Of a DNA stretch of 39,881 nt, positions 24,722-34,270 are shown in pieces. Every line of letters begins with the position of its first letter. The first letter of the stretch is position 1. The DNA is taken from NCBI GenBank assembly GCA_964496575.1, contig CAZCAC010000079.1:1-39881 (forward strand), read 5' to 3'. The notes under the pieces are model-generated. The model did no database searches, was not told the origin of the DNA, and saw only the letters and a program-made list of their open reading frames with translations. The translations under genes were made by a program, and so were the position numbers. This DNA is from CAZCAC01 sp964496575 (GTDB taxonomy: Bacteria > Planctomycetota > UBA1135 > GCA-002686595).

Positions 24722-26251
24722 ATGAAAGAAAACATTCTCTCCTGGATCACCTTCGTCCCGTTGATCGGCATGGCGATCGTCATGCTTCTGCCCAAGGGCG
24801 CAACGGGCCTGATCAAGGGCGTCAGTCTGGTCGCGACCGGTATCTCGCTCGTCTTCGCCACGATGGCCTGGTTCTGGTACGACCCGGCGATCGGGGCGAC
24901 CGGTTACGCCTTCGTGCAGGAGATCCCTTGGATCGACGCGATCGGGGCCAACTACTACATCGGTATCGACGGGATCAGCTTGCCGCTGGTCTGGTTGACC
25001 GCCCTCCTGCTCTTCGTCGGGGTGCCGGCTTCCTTCGGCATCAAGAAGGCGCAGAAGGCGTACTACGCGTTGCTGCTCCTCCTGGAAGTGGGGATCCTCG
25101 GGGTGTTCGTCTCCCTCGACTACTTCCTCTTCTACGTCTTCTGGGAGATCATGCTGCTGCCGATGTACTTCCTCATCGGCATCTGGGGTGGCCCGCGGCG
25201 GGAGTACGCGGCGATCAAGTTCTTCCTGTACACGCTGGCCGGCTCGGTCCTGATGCTGGTCGCGATCATCGCCCTGCGCCTCGACAGCGGGACCTTCTCG
25301 ATCCCGGCCATGGTCGAGCTGGCGATGGCGGGTCAGCTCACCGGTGAGTCGTTGCCCGGCGGAGGCGAGCTGATCGGGATCCCGTTCCACCACTGGGTGT
25401 TCTGGTTCCTGTTCGTCGGTTTCGCGATCAAGGTACCGATCTTCCCCTTCCACACCTGGCTCCCCGACGCCCACGTCGAGGCTCCCACGCCAATCTCGGT
25501 GATCCTGGCCGGCATCCTGCTGAAGCTCGGCGGCTACGGCATGCTGCGCGCCTGCTTCCCGATCGTGCCGTCGGCGTTCCACGAGTTCGCCTATTTCCTG
25601 GCGATCATCGGGGTGGTCAGCATCGTGTACGGCGCGTTCGTCGCCCTGGGGCAGACCGACTTCAAGCGAATGGTCGCCTACAGCTCGGTCAGCCACATGG
25701 GCTACGTGCTGCTGGGCACCGGGGCGCTGACCCTCTATGGGCTGAACGGTGCAGCGATGCAGATGTTCGCCCACGGGACGTCCTCGGCCGCCATGTTCCT
25801 CGTGGTCGGCGTGATCTACGACCGGGCCCACCACCGCGACCTCAACGGCTTCGGTGGGCTCTCGCAGCCGATGCCGGTGTACTGGGGGATGACGACGATC
25901 GCGTTCTTCGCGGCCCTCGGCCTGCCGACGATGTCCGGGTTCATCGCCGAGGCGCTGACCCTGGTCGGTGCCTATAACGCCGCGGACTCCGACTTCAAGG
26001 TGCTGGTCCTGATCTCGATCATCGGCATCGTGATCTGCGCCGCTTTCCTGCTCTGGTCGATCCAGCGGGTCTTCCTCGGCAAGTTGCCCGAGAAGTACAA
26101 GGACTACCCGGACATGACGCCACGGGAGATCTTCACGATGGCGCCGCTCCTGTTCCTCTGCATCCTGCTCGGGATCTTCCCGCACCTCTTGCTCGACAAG
26201 ATGACTCCGAGCATCCAGCACCTGATCGACATCATCGCGTCGGTTCAGTAG
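24722..26251 (+). CDS. nuoM: NADH-quinone oxidoreductase subunit M
   Basis: The 509-residue antiporter-like proton-pumping subunit has about 14 helices. YIGIDGISLPLVWLTALL, FYVFWEIMLLPMYFLIGIWGG (with the conserved Glu), KVPIFPFHTWLPDAHVEAPTPISVILAGILLKLGGYG and AYSSVSHMGYVLLG are typical of NuoM. The start is preceded only by a weak CTAGAG. It lies 38 bases after nuoL and 10 bases before nuoN. Confidence 0.97.
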   Translation: MKENILSWITFVPLIGMAIVMLLPKGATGLIKGVSLVATGISLVFATMAWFWYDPAIGATGYAFVQEIPWIDAIGANYYIGIDGISLPLVWLTALLLFVGVPASFGIKKAQKAYYALLLLLEVGILGVFVSLDYFLFYVFWEIMLLPMYFLIGIWGGPRREYAAIKFFLYTLAGSVLMLVAIIALRLDSGTFSIPAMVELAMAGQLTGESLPGGGELIGIPFHHWVFWFLFVGFAIKVPIFPFHTWLPDAHVEAPTPISVILAGILLKLGGYGMLRACFPIVPSAFHEFAYFLAIIGVVSIVYGAFVALGQTDFKRMVAYSSVSHMGYVLLGTGALTLYGLNGAAMQMFAHGTSSAAMFLVVGVIYDRAHHRDLNGFGGLSQPMPVYWGMTTIAFFAALGLPTMSGFIAEALTLVGAYNAADSDFKVLVLISIIGIVICAAFLLWSIQRVFLGKLPEKYKDYPDMTPREIFTMAPLLFLCILLGIFPHLLLDKMTPSIQHLIDIIASVQ

Positions 26252-26261
26252 GAGGCACTCG

Positions 26262-27734
26262 GTGGAAACCTACCTAGAAGGGATGAAGGCGATTGCGCCG
26301 GAGCTGGTGCTCACGGCGCTCGCCCTCGGCGTGCTGGTTCTCGACCTTCTGATGAAGGGCAAGAACTCGCGGATCGTCGGATACTGCACGGTGATCGGTC
26401 TGGCGGCGGTCGGAGTGATGCTCGCCGCGCGAGTCGGCGACGCGCCCCAGACCGTCTTCGGCATGGTCACGGTGGACAGCTTCGGGACCTACTTCAAGCT
26501 GTTCACGGTGGCGTCGTTGATCGTGGTGTCGGTCTTCGTGATGTCCGACCGGAGGGAGCGCCAGCACGGGATCGGGGAGTACTACTTCCTGCTCCTGGGC
26601 GCGGCCGTGGGGATCTTCTTCATGGTCAGCACCTATCACCTGCTGCTGCTGGTGCTGGGGATCGAGCTCCTGAGTCTCTCCAGCTACGCGCTGGCCGGCT
26701 TCCACAAGGGCGACCGCAAGTCCGGCGAGGCGGCGATGAAGTACGTCGTCTTCGGCGGGCTCAGCGCGGGCGTGATGCTGTACGGGATCTCGCTGCTCTA
26801 CGGGTTGACCGGGACCTTCGAGCTGACCGAGATGGCGAGCCAGTCAGGGCTCTCCGGGCAGCTCGCAGGCAGCCCCCTGCCCGTCGCCATCGCGGTGGTA
26901 CTGGTCCTCGCCGGGTTCGCCTACAAGATGTCGGTGGTGCCCTTCCACTTCTGGACGCCGGACGTCTACGAGGGCTCGCCCACGCCGGTCACCACCTTCC
27001 TGGCGGTCGCCTCCAAGGCCGCCGGCGTCGGTGCGCTGCTGCGCTTCCTCGGCGGGCTGTTCATCGGGACCGACCTGGCCCAGGTGCAGGAGGCGGTCGC
27101 CGAGTACGGCGGCCAGGTCGGCCAGCTGATCGCGATCCTGGCGGCGGTGACGATGACGCTGGGGAACTTCGCGGCGATGCGCCAGTCGAGCCTGAAGCGG
27201 ATGCTGGCCTACTCCTCGATCGCGCACGCCGGCTACGTCCTGATCGGCGTCGCGGCGATGAGCCAGGTCGGGTTCTCGGCGGCGATGTACTACCTCGCCG
27301 CGTACTACTTCATGAACCTGGGCGCCTTCGGCGTGCTGCTCTACTTCGAGGGTTCGGTCGGTTCCGACAAGATCGATGCGCTGCGCGGCTACGGCTACAA
27401 GGCGCCGCTGATCTCGATCGCGATGATCGCCTTCCTGGTGAGCCTCACCGGGCTTCCGCCGACCATCGGCTTCTACGGGAAGTACCTTCTCTTCGTCGTC
27501 GGTATCGAGGCCGAGCTGTACTGGCTGGTGGTCGTCGCCGCGCTGAACAGCGTGATCAGCCTGTTCTACTACTTCCGCGTCGCCAAGGCGCTCTTCCTCA
27601 AGGACGAGACCGACAAGTCGGTGGTCGCCCAGCCGCTCTTCGCGGGGATGCTCGGCGTGCTCGGGGTGTTGACCGTTCTTTTCGGGTTGATCCCGGGGAC
27701 GATCCAGGACCTCGTCGATCGCTGCGGGTTGTAG
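26262..27734 (+). CDS. nuoN: NADH-quinone oxidoreductase subunit N
   Basis: The 490-residue antiporter-like subunit next to NuoK starts at GTG 26262, with GGAGG six bases upstream. VLGIELLSLSSYALAGFHKGDRKSGEAAMKY, AYKMSVVPFHFWTPDVYEGSPTPVTTFLA, KRMLAYSSIAHAGYVLIG and FLVSLTGLPPTIGFYGKY identify it. It is the last gene of the operon and faces the HEAT-repeat gene across 11 bases, so transcription from both sides must end inside or very near coding sequence. Confidence 0.97.
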   Translation: METYLEGMKAIAPELVLTALALGVLVLDLLMKGKNSRIVGYCTVIGLAAVGVMLAARVGDAPQTVFGMVTVDSFGTYFKLFTVASLIVVSVFVMSDRRERQHGIGEYYFLLLGAAVGIFFMVSTYHLLLLVLGIELLSLSSYALAGFHKGDRKSGEAAMKYVVFGGLSAGVMLYGISLLYGLTGTFELTEMASQSGLSGQLAGSPLPVAIAVVLVLAGFAYKMSVVPFHFWTPDVYEGSPTPVTTFLAVASKAAGVGALLRFLGGLFIGTDLAQVQEAVAEYGGQVGQLIAILAAVTMTLGNFAAMRQSSLKRMLAYSSIAHAGYVLIGVAAMSQVGFSAAMYYLAAYYFMNLGAFGVLLYFEGSVGSDKIDALRGYGYKAPLISIAMIAFLVSLTGLPPTIGFYGKYLLFVVGIEAELYWLVVVAALNSVISLFYYFRVAKALFLKDETDKSVVAQPLFAGMLGVLGVLTVLFGLIPGTIQDLVDRCGL

Positions 27735-27745
27735 TTCCCGGACCG

Positions 27746-28537
27746 CTACTCGTCCCAGTTCCGCCGCTTGTTCTTGTTCCACCAGCGCTGCCAGGCCTCG
27801 TAGCCGGACTGGCGCGCCCCGGACATGCGGCGGAGGCTGTCCTGGGTGGGGCCGGAGATCCTGTTCCAGCGGTCCCGGGTCGTGTCGTTCCGCTCTTCGT
27901 GCAGGGCCGCGCTGGCGCTGCCCAGGAGCTTCAGGAGCTCCTTGAAGATCTCCTTGCGGACCTTCTGATCGTGGCGATCGAAGTTGCCCAGGGCCTTGAC
28001 CGCGGCGGCCTGGAGGCGGGCCTGGAACTCGTCGAGTAGATCGAGCAAGGGATCCACCGCCTTCTTGTCCCTCGTCGCCCCCACGGCGGCGATGATCGCG
28101 CAGCGTACCTCGTAGTCTTCCTTGTGGTTGCGAGCGTCGATCAGACGAAGGAGGTGGGGGACGCTCTCCGGCGCCATCCTGCCGAGGGCCTTCGCGCATT
28201 CGAAGAAGAGCGTGCGCTGCCGCCAGCCGTCCTTGTTCGTCCGGCGCTTGACGAGCATCGTCCGGTACAGCTCCTTCGCGATGTCGCGCCGATCCCTGGG
28301 ACCCGACTTGCGGAACTCCGCCGCCAGCTTGCTGACGGTCTGGGCCGCCTTGGCATCGCGCTTGCCCTGGCGCTTCCGGTCTTCGCGGAGCAGCTCGAGG
28401 AGCTCCTCCACCTCCTCCCGCTCGTCGGGGACCTCCTCGGTCTCGTCCTTCTGCCAGGCACAGACCGCCGGCGGGGGGGTGAGCATCTCCGGCTCCGCGA
28501 CCAGCGCGCAGAGCGCGAGGGCGATCGAGGAAATCAT
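27746..28537 (-). CDS. Secreted HEAT-repeat protein
   Basis: The gene encodes 263 residues from the ATG at 28537, which gives a short signal peptide (ISSIALALCALVA). A charged Glu/Lys/Arg-rich region, probably coiled coil, spans ~35-75. Helical HEAT-like repeats follow: LRLIDARNHKEDYEVRCAIIAAVGATRDKKAVDPLL and LLDEFQARLQAAAVKALGNF, near 130-195. The end is Trp- and basic-rich (EAWQRWWNKNKRRNWDE), a type of tail I associate with planctomycete secreted proteins. It is the last gene of a minus-strand run beginning with the helicase gene. A protein-binding role is inferred; no enzyme motif is seen. Confidence 0.75.
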   Translation of the reverse strand: MISSIALALCALVAEPEMLTPPPAVCAWQKDETEEVPDEREEVEELLELLREDRKRQGKRDAKAAQTVSKLAAEFRKSGPRDRRDIAKELYRTMLVKRRTNKDGWRQRTLFFECAKALGRMAPESVPHLLRLIDARNHKEDYEVRCAIIAAVGATRDKKAVDPLLDLLDEFQARLQAAAVKALGNFDRHDQKVRKEIFKELLKLLGSASAALHEERNDTTRDRWNRISGPTQDSLRRMSGARQSGYEAWQRWWNKNKRRNWDE

Positions 28538-28577
28538 GCCCTCACCGTACCACGCCTCCGCGGCCACCGATACTCGG

Positions 28578-29765
28578 TCAGCGGCCGAGCTCGCCTCGGC
28601 ACTTCTCCAGGATCGTGTCGAGGTGGCGGAAAACCGCCTCCCAGTCGTAGTTCTCCTCGACGAAGCGGCGCGCCGCCTCGCCCAGCTCGCGGGCGCGTTG
28701 CTCGTCCTCCAGCAGCGTACAGACGTGGTCCGCGAAGGCGGTGGCGTCGTCGGCCAGCAGGAAGTCGCGGCCCGCTCGCCCCTCGACCCCCTGCGTCGCC
28801 GAGGTCGTGCCGACCACGGGCAGCCCGCTCGACATCGCCTCCAGCACCTTGTTCTGGATGCCGCGGGCGATGCGCAGCGGCGCGACGGCGACCGCGGCCC
28901 GGTCGAGCCAGTCGGTGACGCTGTCGACGAAGCCGGTGACCTCCACGCCCGACTCCTCGGCCAGATTCTCGATCTCCTGGGTCGGGTGCGCGCCGACGAT
29001 GGTGAAGCGGGCCTCCGGGGCGCGCTCCCGGATGCGAGGCAGGATCTCCTGGACGAACCAGACGCAGCCGTCGACGTTGGGGTAGTAGTTCATCACCCCG
29101 GTGAAGACGAGGTGACCCGGCTCCGCCTTCTCCCGCGCGGGCCGGAAGGCCTCGAGGTCGACCCCGTTGCGCAGCACCGTCGAGCTCGCGCCGGGGATCT
29201 GCGTGCGGAAGATCTTCTCCTCCAGTGGCGTGCAGAGGACATTCTCGGTCACCGCCTTGGCGATCCGCCGCTCGAACTCGAGCAGGGTGTGCCACTCGCG
29301 GCGGTAGACCCAGCTCATCGGGAAGCGGGCCTTGTCGGAGTACTGTCGCCACTTGTCGGAGTCGAGCTCGCCGAGGTGCATCACCCGCGGCATCGAGTCG
29401 TATTTGGCGAAGAAGGCGCCCATCGACGAGGAGTAGGCGTAGGCCATGTCCGCCCAGTCGGCGAGCGCGTCGACCTCTCGCTGGAGCTTCCGCGAGCCGT
29501 ACACACCCAGCGTCAGGGGCTTCTTGGTCAAGAGCACCGGCAGCGAGATCAGCTTCTTCCAGCGATCGCGGTAGCGAATCGGCGTCGTGGGAATCCCGCG
29601 CCGCCCCAGCTCCTCCGCCGCTTCGAGGTCCACCTTGTCGTGGGCAAAAGCGACGCAGCGCACTTCGTGCTCACGACTCATCCGCTCGACCAGGCGCCAG
29701 GTCGTGATCTTGTCGCCGCGATTGGGGGGGTAGGGGACCCGCTGGGAGAGGAAGAGGATCTTCAA
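28578..29765 (-). CDS. Glycosyltransferase of the PEP-CTERM/EpsH1-associated sugar transferase type
   Basis: The 395-residue GT-B fold enzyme starts at an unusual TTG (29765) giving MKILFLSQRVPYPPNRGDKI, the opening of the sugar transferases associated with EpsH1/PEP-CTERM systems (TIGR03087). The C-terminal nucleotide-sugar half has FTGVMNYYPNVDGCVWFVQEILP (~240-262), FTIVGAHPTQEI, VTGFVDSVTDWL and the donor-binding APLRIARGIQNKVLEAMSSGLPVVGT. Such enzymes add sugars during exopolysaccharide or surface-glycan assembly at the cytoplasmic membrane. No other EPS or exosortase gene is in the window. It lies 54 bases after the methyltransferase gene. Donor and acceptor are unknown. Confidence 0.85.
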   Translation of the reverse strand: MKILFLSQRVPYPPNRGDKITTWRLVERMSREHEVRCVAFAHDKVDLEAAEELGRRGIPTTPIRYRDRWKKLISLPVLLTKKPLTLGVYGSRKLQREVDALADWADMAYAYSSSMGAFFAKYDSMPRVMHLGELDSDKWRQYSDKARFPMSWVYRREWHTLLEFERRIAKAVTENVLCTPLEEKIFRTQIPGASSTVLRNGVDLEAFRPAREKAEPGHLVFTGVMNYYPNVDGCVWFVQEILPRIRERAPEARFTIVGAHPTQEIENLAEESGVEVTGFVDSVTDWLDRAAVAVAPLRIARGIQNKVLEAMSSGLPVVGTTSATQGVEGRAGRDFLLADDATAFADHVCTLLEDEQRARELGEAARRFVEENYDWEAVFRHLDTILEKCRGELGR

Positions 29766-29819
29766 GCCGTGGAGGATTGTCCGGACTGGAGACTCCCGTG
29801 CAAGAGCGGGGATCGACGG

Positions 29820-30734
29820 CTACCCGAGCCGACCGACGAACGTATGCCAGCGGCCGCGGATCAAGGTCTCGTCCAGCGAGAGGCCGCTCGCCCTGATCGC
29901 CGCCGCGGTCACCTCGGCGTGGTGGGCGGGGCAGCCACTGAAGGCGAACCAGCCGTGCTCGGAGAGCTGCGCCCGCAGCGTGGAGGCGTGCTCGGCGATG
30001 ATGTCGGAGTAGATGTTGGCGAGGACGACGTCGTAGGCGGCGGCTCCTTCACCCTCGAGGCACTCGAAGCCCGCGGTCCGGAAGCGACAGCGCTCGGCGA
30101 CACCGTTGTCGCTCGCCAGCAGCGAAGCCGCGACCTCCGAGTTGGGGTCGATGTCGAAGCCGAAGGCCCGCTCGGCTCCGAGCAGGGTTGCAGCGACGGA
30201 CAGGATGCCGCTGCCGCAGCCGGCGTCGAGCACGCTCTCGCCACCACGGATTCGCCGGGTCAAGAGGCGCAGGCAGGACCGGGTCGTCGCGTGGCGACCG
30301 GACCCGAACGACCCCCCCGGCTCGATCGTCAGCCGGACCTCGTCAGGGCCCACGGAACGCTCGTCCCACGGCGGCAGCAGGCAGAGCGGGGCGAGGCGGA
30401 AGGGCTTCCAGCTCTTCTTCCACGAGGTGGCGTAGTCCTCCGGCGGGAGCGCCTTGAAGGTGAGCTCGAGCCCCGCGAGCTCCTCGAGCCCGGTCCGGTC
30501 GACCAGCGAATCAACCGCCTCGATCATTCGCTGTCGGAGCTCGGGATCGTCCGCGTGATCGGGGATGTAGGTGCGAACGAAGTCGAATCCCTCCGGCGCC
30601 GGGTCCACGCCGAGGTTCGGCCGGCCGAACACGACGCTACTGCAGGGGCCGATGGTCAAGGTCTCGGCGACCAGCTCCTGCCACCCCAGCGGGACCAGGA
30701 CCCGGACCTCGGTCCACCCGATCGAGGAGCTCAA
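29820..30734 (-). CDS. prmA: Ribosomal protein L11 methyltransferase family protein
   Basis: The 304-residue class I SAM-dependent methyltransferase probably trimethylates ribosomal protein L11 in the cytoplasm. The start is a TTG (30734-30732) overlapping the helicase stop as TTGA, with GGAGG about ten bases upstream. Residues 1-90 are a poorly conserved alpha/beta substrate-recognition part. PrmA landmarks follow: DYATSWKKSWKPF, LTIEPGGSFGSGRHATT (~136-151), the SAM-binding VLDAGCGSGILSVAA (~168-182), FDIDP, and the VVLANIYSDII catalytic-loop equivalent (~236-246). Length is close to the usual ~290. The FGSG replaces the common FGTG, a mild change. Confidence 0.8.
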   Translation of the reverse strand: MSSSIGWTEVRVLVPLGWQELVAETLTIGPCSSVVFGRPNLGVDPAPEGFDFVRTYIPDHADDPELRQRMIEAVDSLVDRTGLEELAGLELTFKALPPEDYATSWKKSWKPFRLAPLCLLPPWDERSVGPDEVRLTIEPGGSFGSGRHATTRSCLRLLTRRIRGGESVLDAGCGSGILSVAATLLGAERAFGFDIDPNSEVAASLLASDNGVAERCRFRTAGFECLEGEGAAAYDVVLANIYSDIIAEHASTLRAQLSEHGWFAFSGCPAHHAEVTAAAIRASGLSLDETLIRGRWHTFVGRLG

Positions 30735-33700
30735 AACGGAAGGTCCTCCTTGGAGATGTCGACGTAGTCGATGGTCGGCTCGGTCGTTCGAGAGGGGGCC
30801 GGCGCGTGTTCCTCGGGGCTCTCCTCGACCCGCGGAATCTCGACATCGTTCTCCAAGCCCATGTGAACCAACGCCTTGTACAGGCAGAGTTCCTTGTCTC
30901 CACGCACCAGCCTGGCGAACGATTCTCGGCTCCCCCCGACGCCGTCGATGGGCAGCTCCCGCTGGAAGATGCGGTGTCGCGGGTCGAGGATCCGGCCGTC
31001 GAGCAGGAAGACGCAGCCCCGATCGTCGACCCGGCGCATCAGCCGGCCGAATCCCTGGCGCATCTTGGCCAGAGCGCGCGGCATGTAGATCCGACGCCGC
31101 TGTTCGGTCGCCCCCAGCGCCGCGCACTGGGCGTGGTGATAGCGGTCGGGCACGCCGTACGGGAGGCGTACGATCACCACGTACTCCAGCGTCTCGCCGG
31201 GGAAATCGGCGCCGTACCAGAAGGTGTCGACACCGAGCAGCACCGAATCCACTCGACGTCGAAACTGCTCGGAAAGCTCTTCTTTGGCCGTTCCGGGCAT
31301 GTTCTGGTACCAGAAGGGAATGCGCCGGGCGTGGAAGAAACCCTCCAGACGAGCCCCGACGCGCTTCGTGTCTTCGCTGTTGGTGAACAGCACCAGCATT
31401 CGCCCGCGGGTACGCTCGCCGAGGTCGGCGACGAAGTCACGGACGTACTGCAGGAAGGCTTCCTTCTGCTGAGCGATCGGCGGTGCGTCGCGCGGTACGG
31501 CGACCAGAACGCGGCTGTAGTCGAACACCTCGGGGGCGCGGAACGTGCTCAGCTCGCACGGCGGGCGATCCTCGTCGGGCAGCGGCTCGACCGCTCGATC
31601 GAGACCAAGGTATGCCTCGGCGGCCTCGAATCCCCCCTTCAGCCAGGTCGTCGCCGACAAGAAGATTCCAGTTGATAATCGAGGATAGTAGTAGCTACCA
31701 AGATACTCATTGGGCAGCAGGACGCGCGCCGCGATCCGCGTGTCACCGCGGAAGTCGATCTCGACGTCGTGGAAGACGCGCGAGCTGAACTTCGGCCGCC
31801 CTTCCTGCAGGGGCAGCCACGCCTGTACGGCCTCCAGGATCTCGATCAGGTCGGTGCGCGCCATGTCCAGGGCTCGGCGCAAGCGGGGCAGCCGGGTCCC
31901 CGTGAGGTTGCTCAGCCGCTCGTCCATCTCCGCCAGCGCCTGGTCGAGGGCGGTCCCCGCCTCGTTGAAGGCCTGGCGAGCCGCGACCAGCCCAGCGCCT
32001 TCCTCGCTCTCCACGTACTCCCGCAGGAGCGAGTGATCCTCCCGCTCGCTCCGCTCGCGCCTCGCCTGGTCGCGCCAGCGCAGGAAGGCCTCGAGCTCAC
32101 GCTGCACCTCCTCGTGGGCGCCCTGGAGTCCCCCGCACGCCTCCCGGCAAGCCCCCAGCGACCTGGCGCTGCCGCTTCCGGGCACGACCCGCCGGGCGAT
32201 GCGGTGGTACAGGCTCTTCCCCCGCGTCCGCTCCGGCCGGTCGACGCGGGCGAGCAAGCCCTTCACCTCCCGCATCCCGACCGAGTGGCTCCACGCGGCG
32301 TGCGCCTGGTCGTGCAGGTGCTCGCACTCGTCGAAGACGACGTGGCGGAGGAACTCCTGCCGCGCGAGCGCGAAGGAGTGGTTGGTGATGACGAGGTGGC
32401 TGCGCTCCGCCTTCCAGCGGGCCACCTCCGCCCCGCACTTCTCGCGGTCGGAGGGGTGCCGGCAGCACCCGGACTGTGCGCGAACCTGGCGGAGCGTGCC
32501 CCGGAACGCCCGTTCGTACTCGCGACGATGCTCCATCGCCACGGGCGGATCTCGAGGCAGGCGGTCGAGGTCGCCCTCGTGGTCGGTCAGCGCGAAGGTG
32601 AGGAGCTGCGTCCACGCGAGCCAGTCCTCGCCGGCCGCGTCCTCGTCGGGCAGGTGCAGCCGCAGTGCGCGCCAGCAGAGGTAGTTCTCCCGCCCCTTGA
32701 GCATCGTCGCGCGGAAGCCCAGCTCGACACCGGCACGGCGCAGCGCCTGCAGGGCGCGCGGCAGCTCGCGGTCCATCGCCTGCTCCTGCAGCGCGCGCGT
32801 GTACGTCGCCACCCCGACCCGTACCTCGTGGCGCCGCGCCCACAAGAGCGCCGGTAGGAGGTAGGCGAGCGTCTTCCCCGTGCCGGTCGGCGCGTGAACC
32901 AGCAAGAGCTGCGCTCCTTCTCCGCGCGAGCCGAACGTGTGGGCGATTCTCCGTGCCACCTGGTGCTGACTCTCGCGGTAGGCGGACTCCGGCGGTGTAC
33001 CTGTCTCCTCGGCGAAGATCGCCGGCAGGTGCTCCTCGAAGAGCGCGTCGATCGCCTCGAGGTCCTCCCGGGCGAAGGCCTGCTCCCCCTGGCCGATCGG
33101 CGAGACCGGCTCGCACGCGCTCCACGCCGCGGCCTCGACGCTCCAGCGCGGGGTGAACGCCTCGATCACCGCGCCGAGGTCGGTCCGATCTGCGGCGCAG
33201 GTGGAGAGGCGCCCGTCGCGCAGCGCTTCGATCTGGAAGCGGGGGGAGCGGCTCCGGTCGAGCCAGCTCTCGACGTGCTCGACGAGACTCAGGACGTTCT
33301 CGACTCGTCGCGCGCCGAGGGTGTCGCTGGTCCACAGCGCGCGCCAGGCCGTGTGGAGGGTGCGCGCGATGGTGCCGAGGACGTCCGGTTCGAGCTCGAG
33401 AAAGCGGCGGACCAGCTCGCCGAGCGCCTCGCGCAGCTCCTCCGGCCCCACGGCGAGCGGCGAGGGACGACTCGGGTCGGTCGCGCAGAGCTCGGCCACC
33501 AGCTCCTCTCGGCGGTGGGCCAGCCGGCCGGGAAAGAGGAGCCGCGCCGCCTCGGTCAGCCCACAGACCGCCTGCCCGCCCAGCGGTCGCCCGGACAGGA
33601 AGGAGGCCCAGGCCTCGAAGGACTCCCCGTCGGCGACGACGACCAGGCGCTTCCCCGCGAACTCGGCGAACTCGCGCCAGATCTCGGCGGCCTCGCCATC

Positions 33701-33982
33701 GGGCTCGGCCTCCAGCGCCGCCGCACCGAAGTCGGCGGAGACCCTCCCGTCGCGACCGGGGTCGTCCCCCTCCGAGGAGGAAGGCGCGCACCAGCGGTCG
33801 AAGCGCTCCCCTCCCTCTCCCGTACGGATCGCCTGGAGGCGCAGGAGCCCGTCGAGCCCGGGATCGGGGCCCGTGCTCCACAGGACGGCGAAGACGGGCC
33901 GGGGGGGTTTCCCCGTCCAGGGCGAGGCTTCCTCCCCGCCACCGAACCCTCTCGGGTCCGACTCGCGTCCGTCGTCCGTCAT
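30731..33982 (-). CDS. DinG/XPD-like superfamily 2 helicase with degenerate exonuclease-like N-terminus
   Basis: The protein has 1083 residues from ATG 33982; an ATG at 34015 would add 11 residues, and neither start has a good Shine-Dalgarno. Helicase motifs are Walker A APTGTGKT (~364-371), a DECEH box (~551-555), an SATTW segment, and motif VI QGFGRLMRR. Cys436, Cys506, Cys507 and Cys516, between motifs Ia and II, could hold the [4Fe-4S] cluster of this family. The N-terminal ~190 residues look like a DnaQ-type exonuclease: VFAVLWSTGPDPGLDGLLRLQAIRTG replaces the usual DLETTGLDPG...IIEIGAVR, and LTEAARLLFPGRLAHRREELV resembles the second half. The catalytic Asp and Glu are absent. The family unwinds DNA during repair. 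It is the first gene of a run with prmA. Confidence 0.85.
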   Translation of the reverse strand: MTDDGRESDPRGFGGGEEASPWTGKPPRPVFAVLWSTGPDPGLDGLLRLQAIRTGEGGERFDRWCAPSSSEGDDPGRDGRVSADFGAAALEAEPDGEAAEIWREFAEFAGKRLVVVADGESFEAWASFLSGRPLGGQAVCGLTEAARLLFPGRLAHRREELVAELCATDPSRPSPLAVGPEELREALGELVRRFLELEPDVLGTIARTLHTAWRALWTSDTLGARRVENVLSLVEHVESWLDRSRSPRFQIEALRDGRLSTCAADRTDLGAVIEAFTPRWSVEAAAWSACEPVSPIGQGEQAFAREDLEAIDALFEEHLPAIFAEETGTPPESAYRESQHQVARRIAHTFGSRGEGAQLLLVHAPTGTGKTLAYLLPALLWARRHEVRVGVATYTRALQEQAMDRELPRALQALRRAGVELGFRATMLKGRENYLCWRALRLHLPDEDAAGEDWLAWTQLLTFALTDHEGDLDRLPRDPPVAMEHRREYERAFRGTLRQVRAQSGCCRHPSDREKCGAEVARWKAERSHLVITNHSFALARQEFLRHVVFDECEHLHDQAHAAWSHSVGMREVKGLLARVDRPERTRGKSLYHRIARRVVPGSGSARSLGACREACGGLQGAHEEVQRELEAFLRWRDQARRERSEREDHSLLREYVESEEGAGLVAARQAFNEAGTALDQALAEMDERLSNLTGTRLPRLRRALDMARTDLIEILEAVQAWLPLQEGRPKFSSRVFHDVEIDFRGDTRIAARVLLPNEYLGSYYYPRLSTGIFLSATTWLKGGFEAAEAYLGLDRAVEPLPDEDRPPCELSTFRAPEVFDYSRVLVAVPRDAPPIAQQKEAFLQYVRDFVADLGERTRGRMLVLFTNSEDTKRVGARLEGFFHARRIPFWYQNMPGTAKEELSEQFRRRVDSVLLGVDTFWYGADFPGETLEYVVIVRLPYGVPDRYHHAQCAALGATEQRRRIYMPRALAKMRQGFGRLMRRVDDRGCVFLLDGRILDPRHRIFQRELPIDGVGGSRESFARLVRGDKELCLYKALVHMGLENDVEIPRVEESPEEHAPAPSRTTEPTIDYVDISKEDLPF

Positions 33983-34192
33983 CCTCCACTCGCCCCGGCC
34001 CGGAGCGAGCGCCATTAGACAGGGTCACGCGCGCTCGGGGGCGCGGCAATCCCGACGAACGCTCGCACTCCCGGGCAGCGATCTCACGACGATCTCGCCG
34101 GCACACCTAAGCCCCTTCATCGCAGCGGCTTACCCGTCGTCCGCGGACCCCTCTCCCCGAGGGCCCGGCAACCTTCGGGGACGGGCACCGTC

Positions 34193-34222
34193 TTGACTCC
34201 CGCCCGCCGCGCCCTATGTATG
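34193..34222 (+). promoter_or_regulatory. Probable topA promoter
   Basis: TTGACT at 34193-34198 (five of six) is followed after 18 bases by TATGTA at 34217-34222 (three of six, but beginning TAT). Initiation near 34229 would give a ~42-base leader before the ATG at 34271. The divergent helicase gene starts ~210 bases away on the other strand. Confidence 0.4.
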
Positions 34223-34270
34223 GCGCCCCGTCGGGGCATCCGGACCCCGCCGAAATCCCACCCACAGAGC

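Noticed and set aside
24716..26221. Long minus-strand frame opposite nuoM
   Set aside because: Asp/Glu/Arg/His-rich composition with no domain; shadow of a strongly conserved gene.
27720..27760. Intrinsic terminator between nuoN and the HEAT gene
   Set aside because: Only 11 bases between stop codons and no stem plus T-run on either strand.
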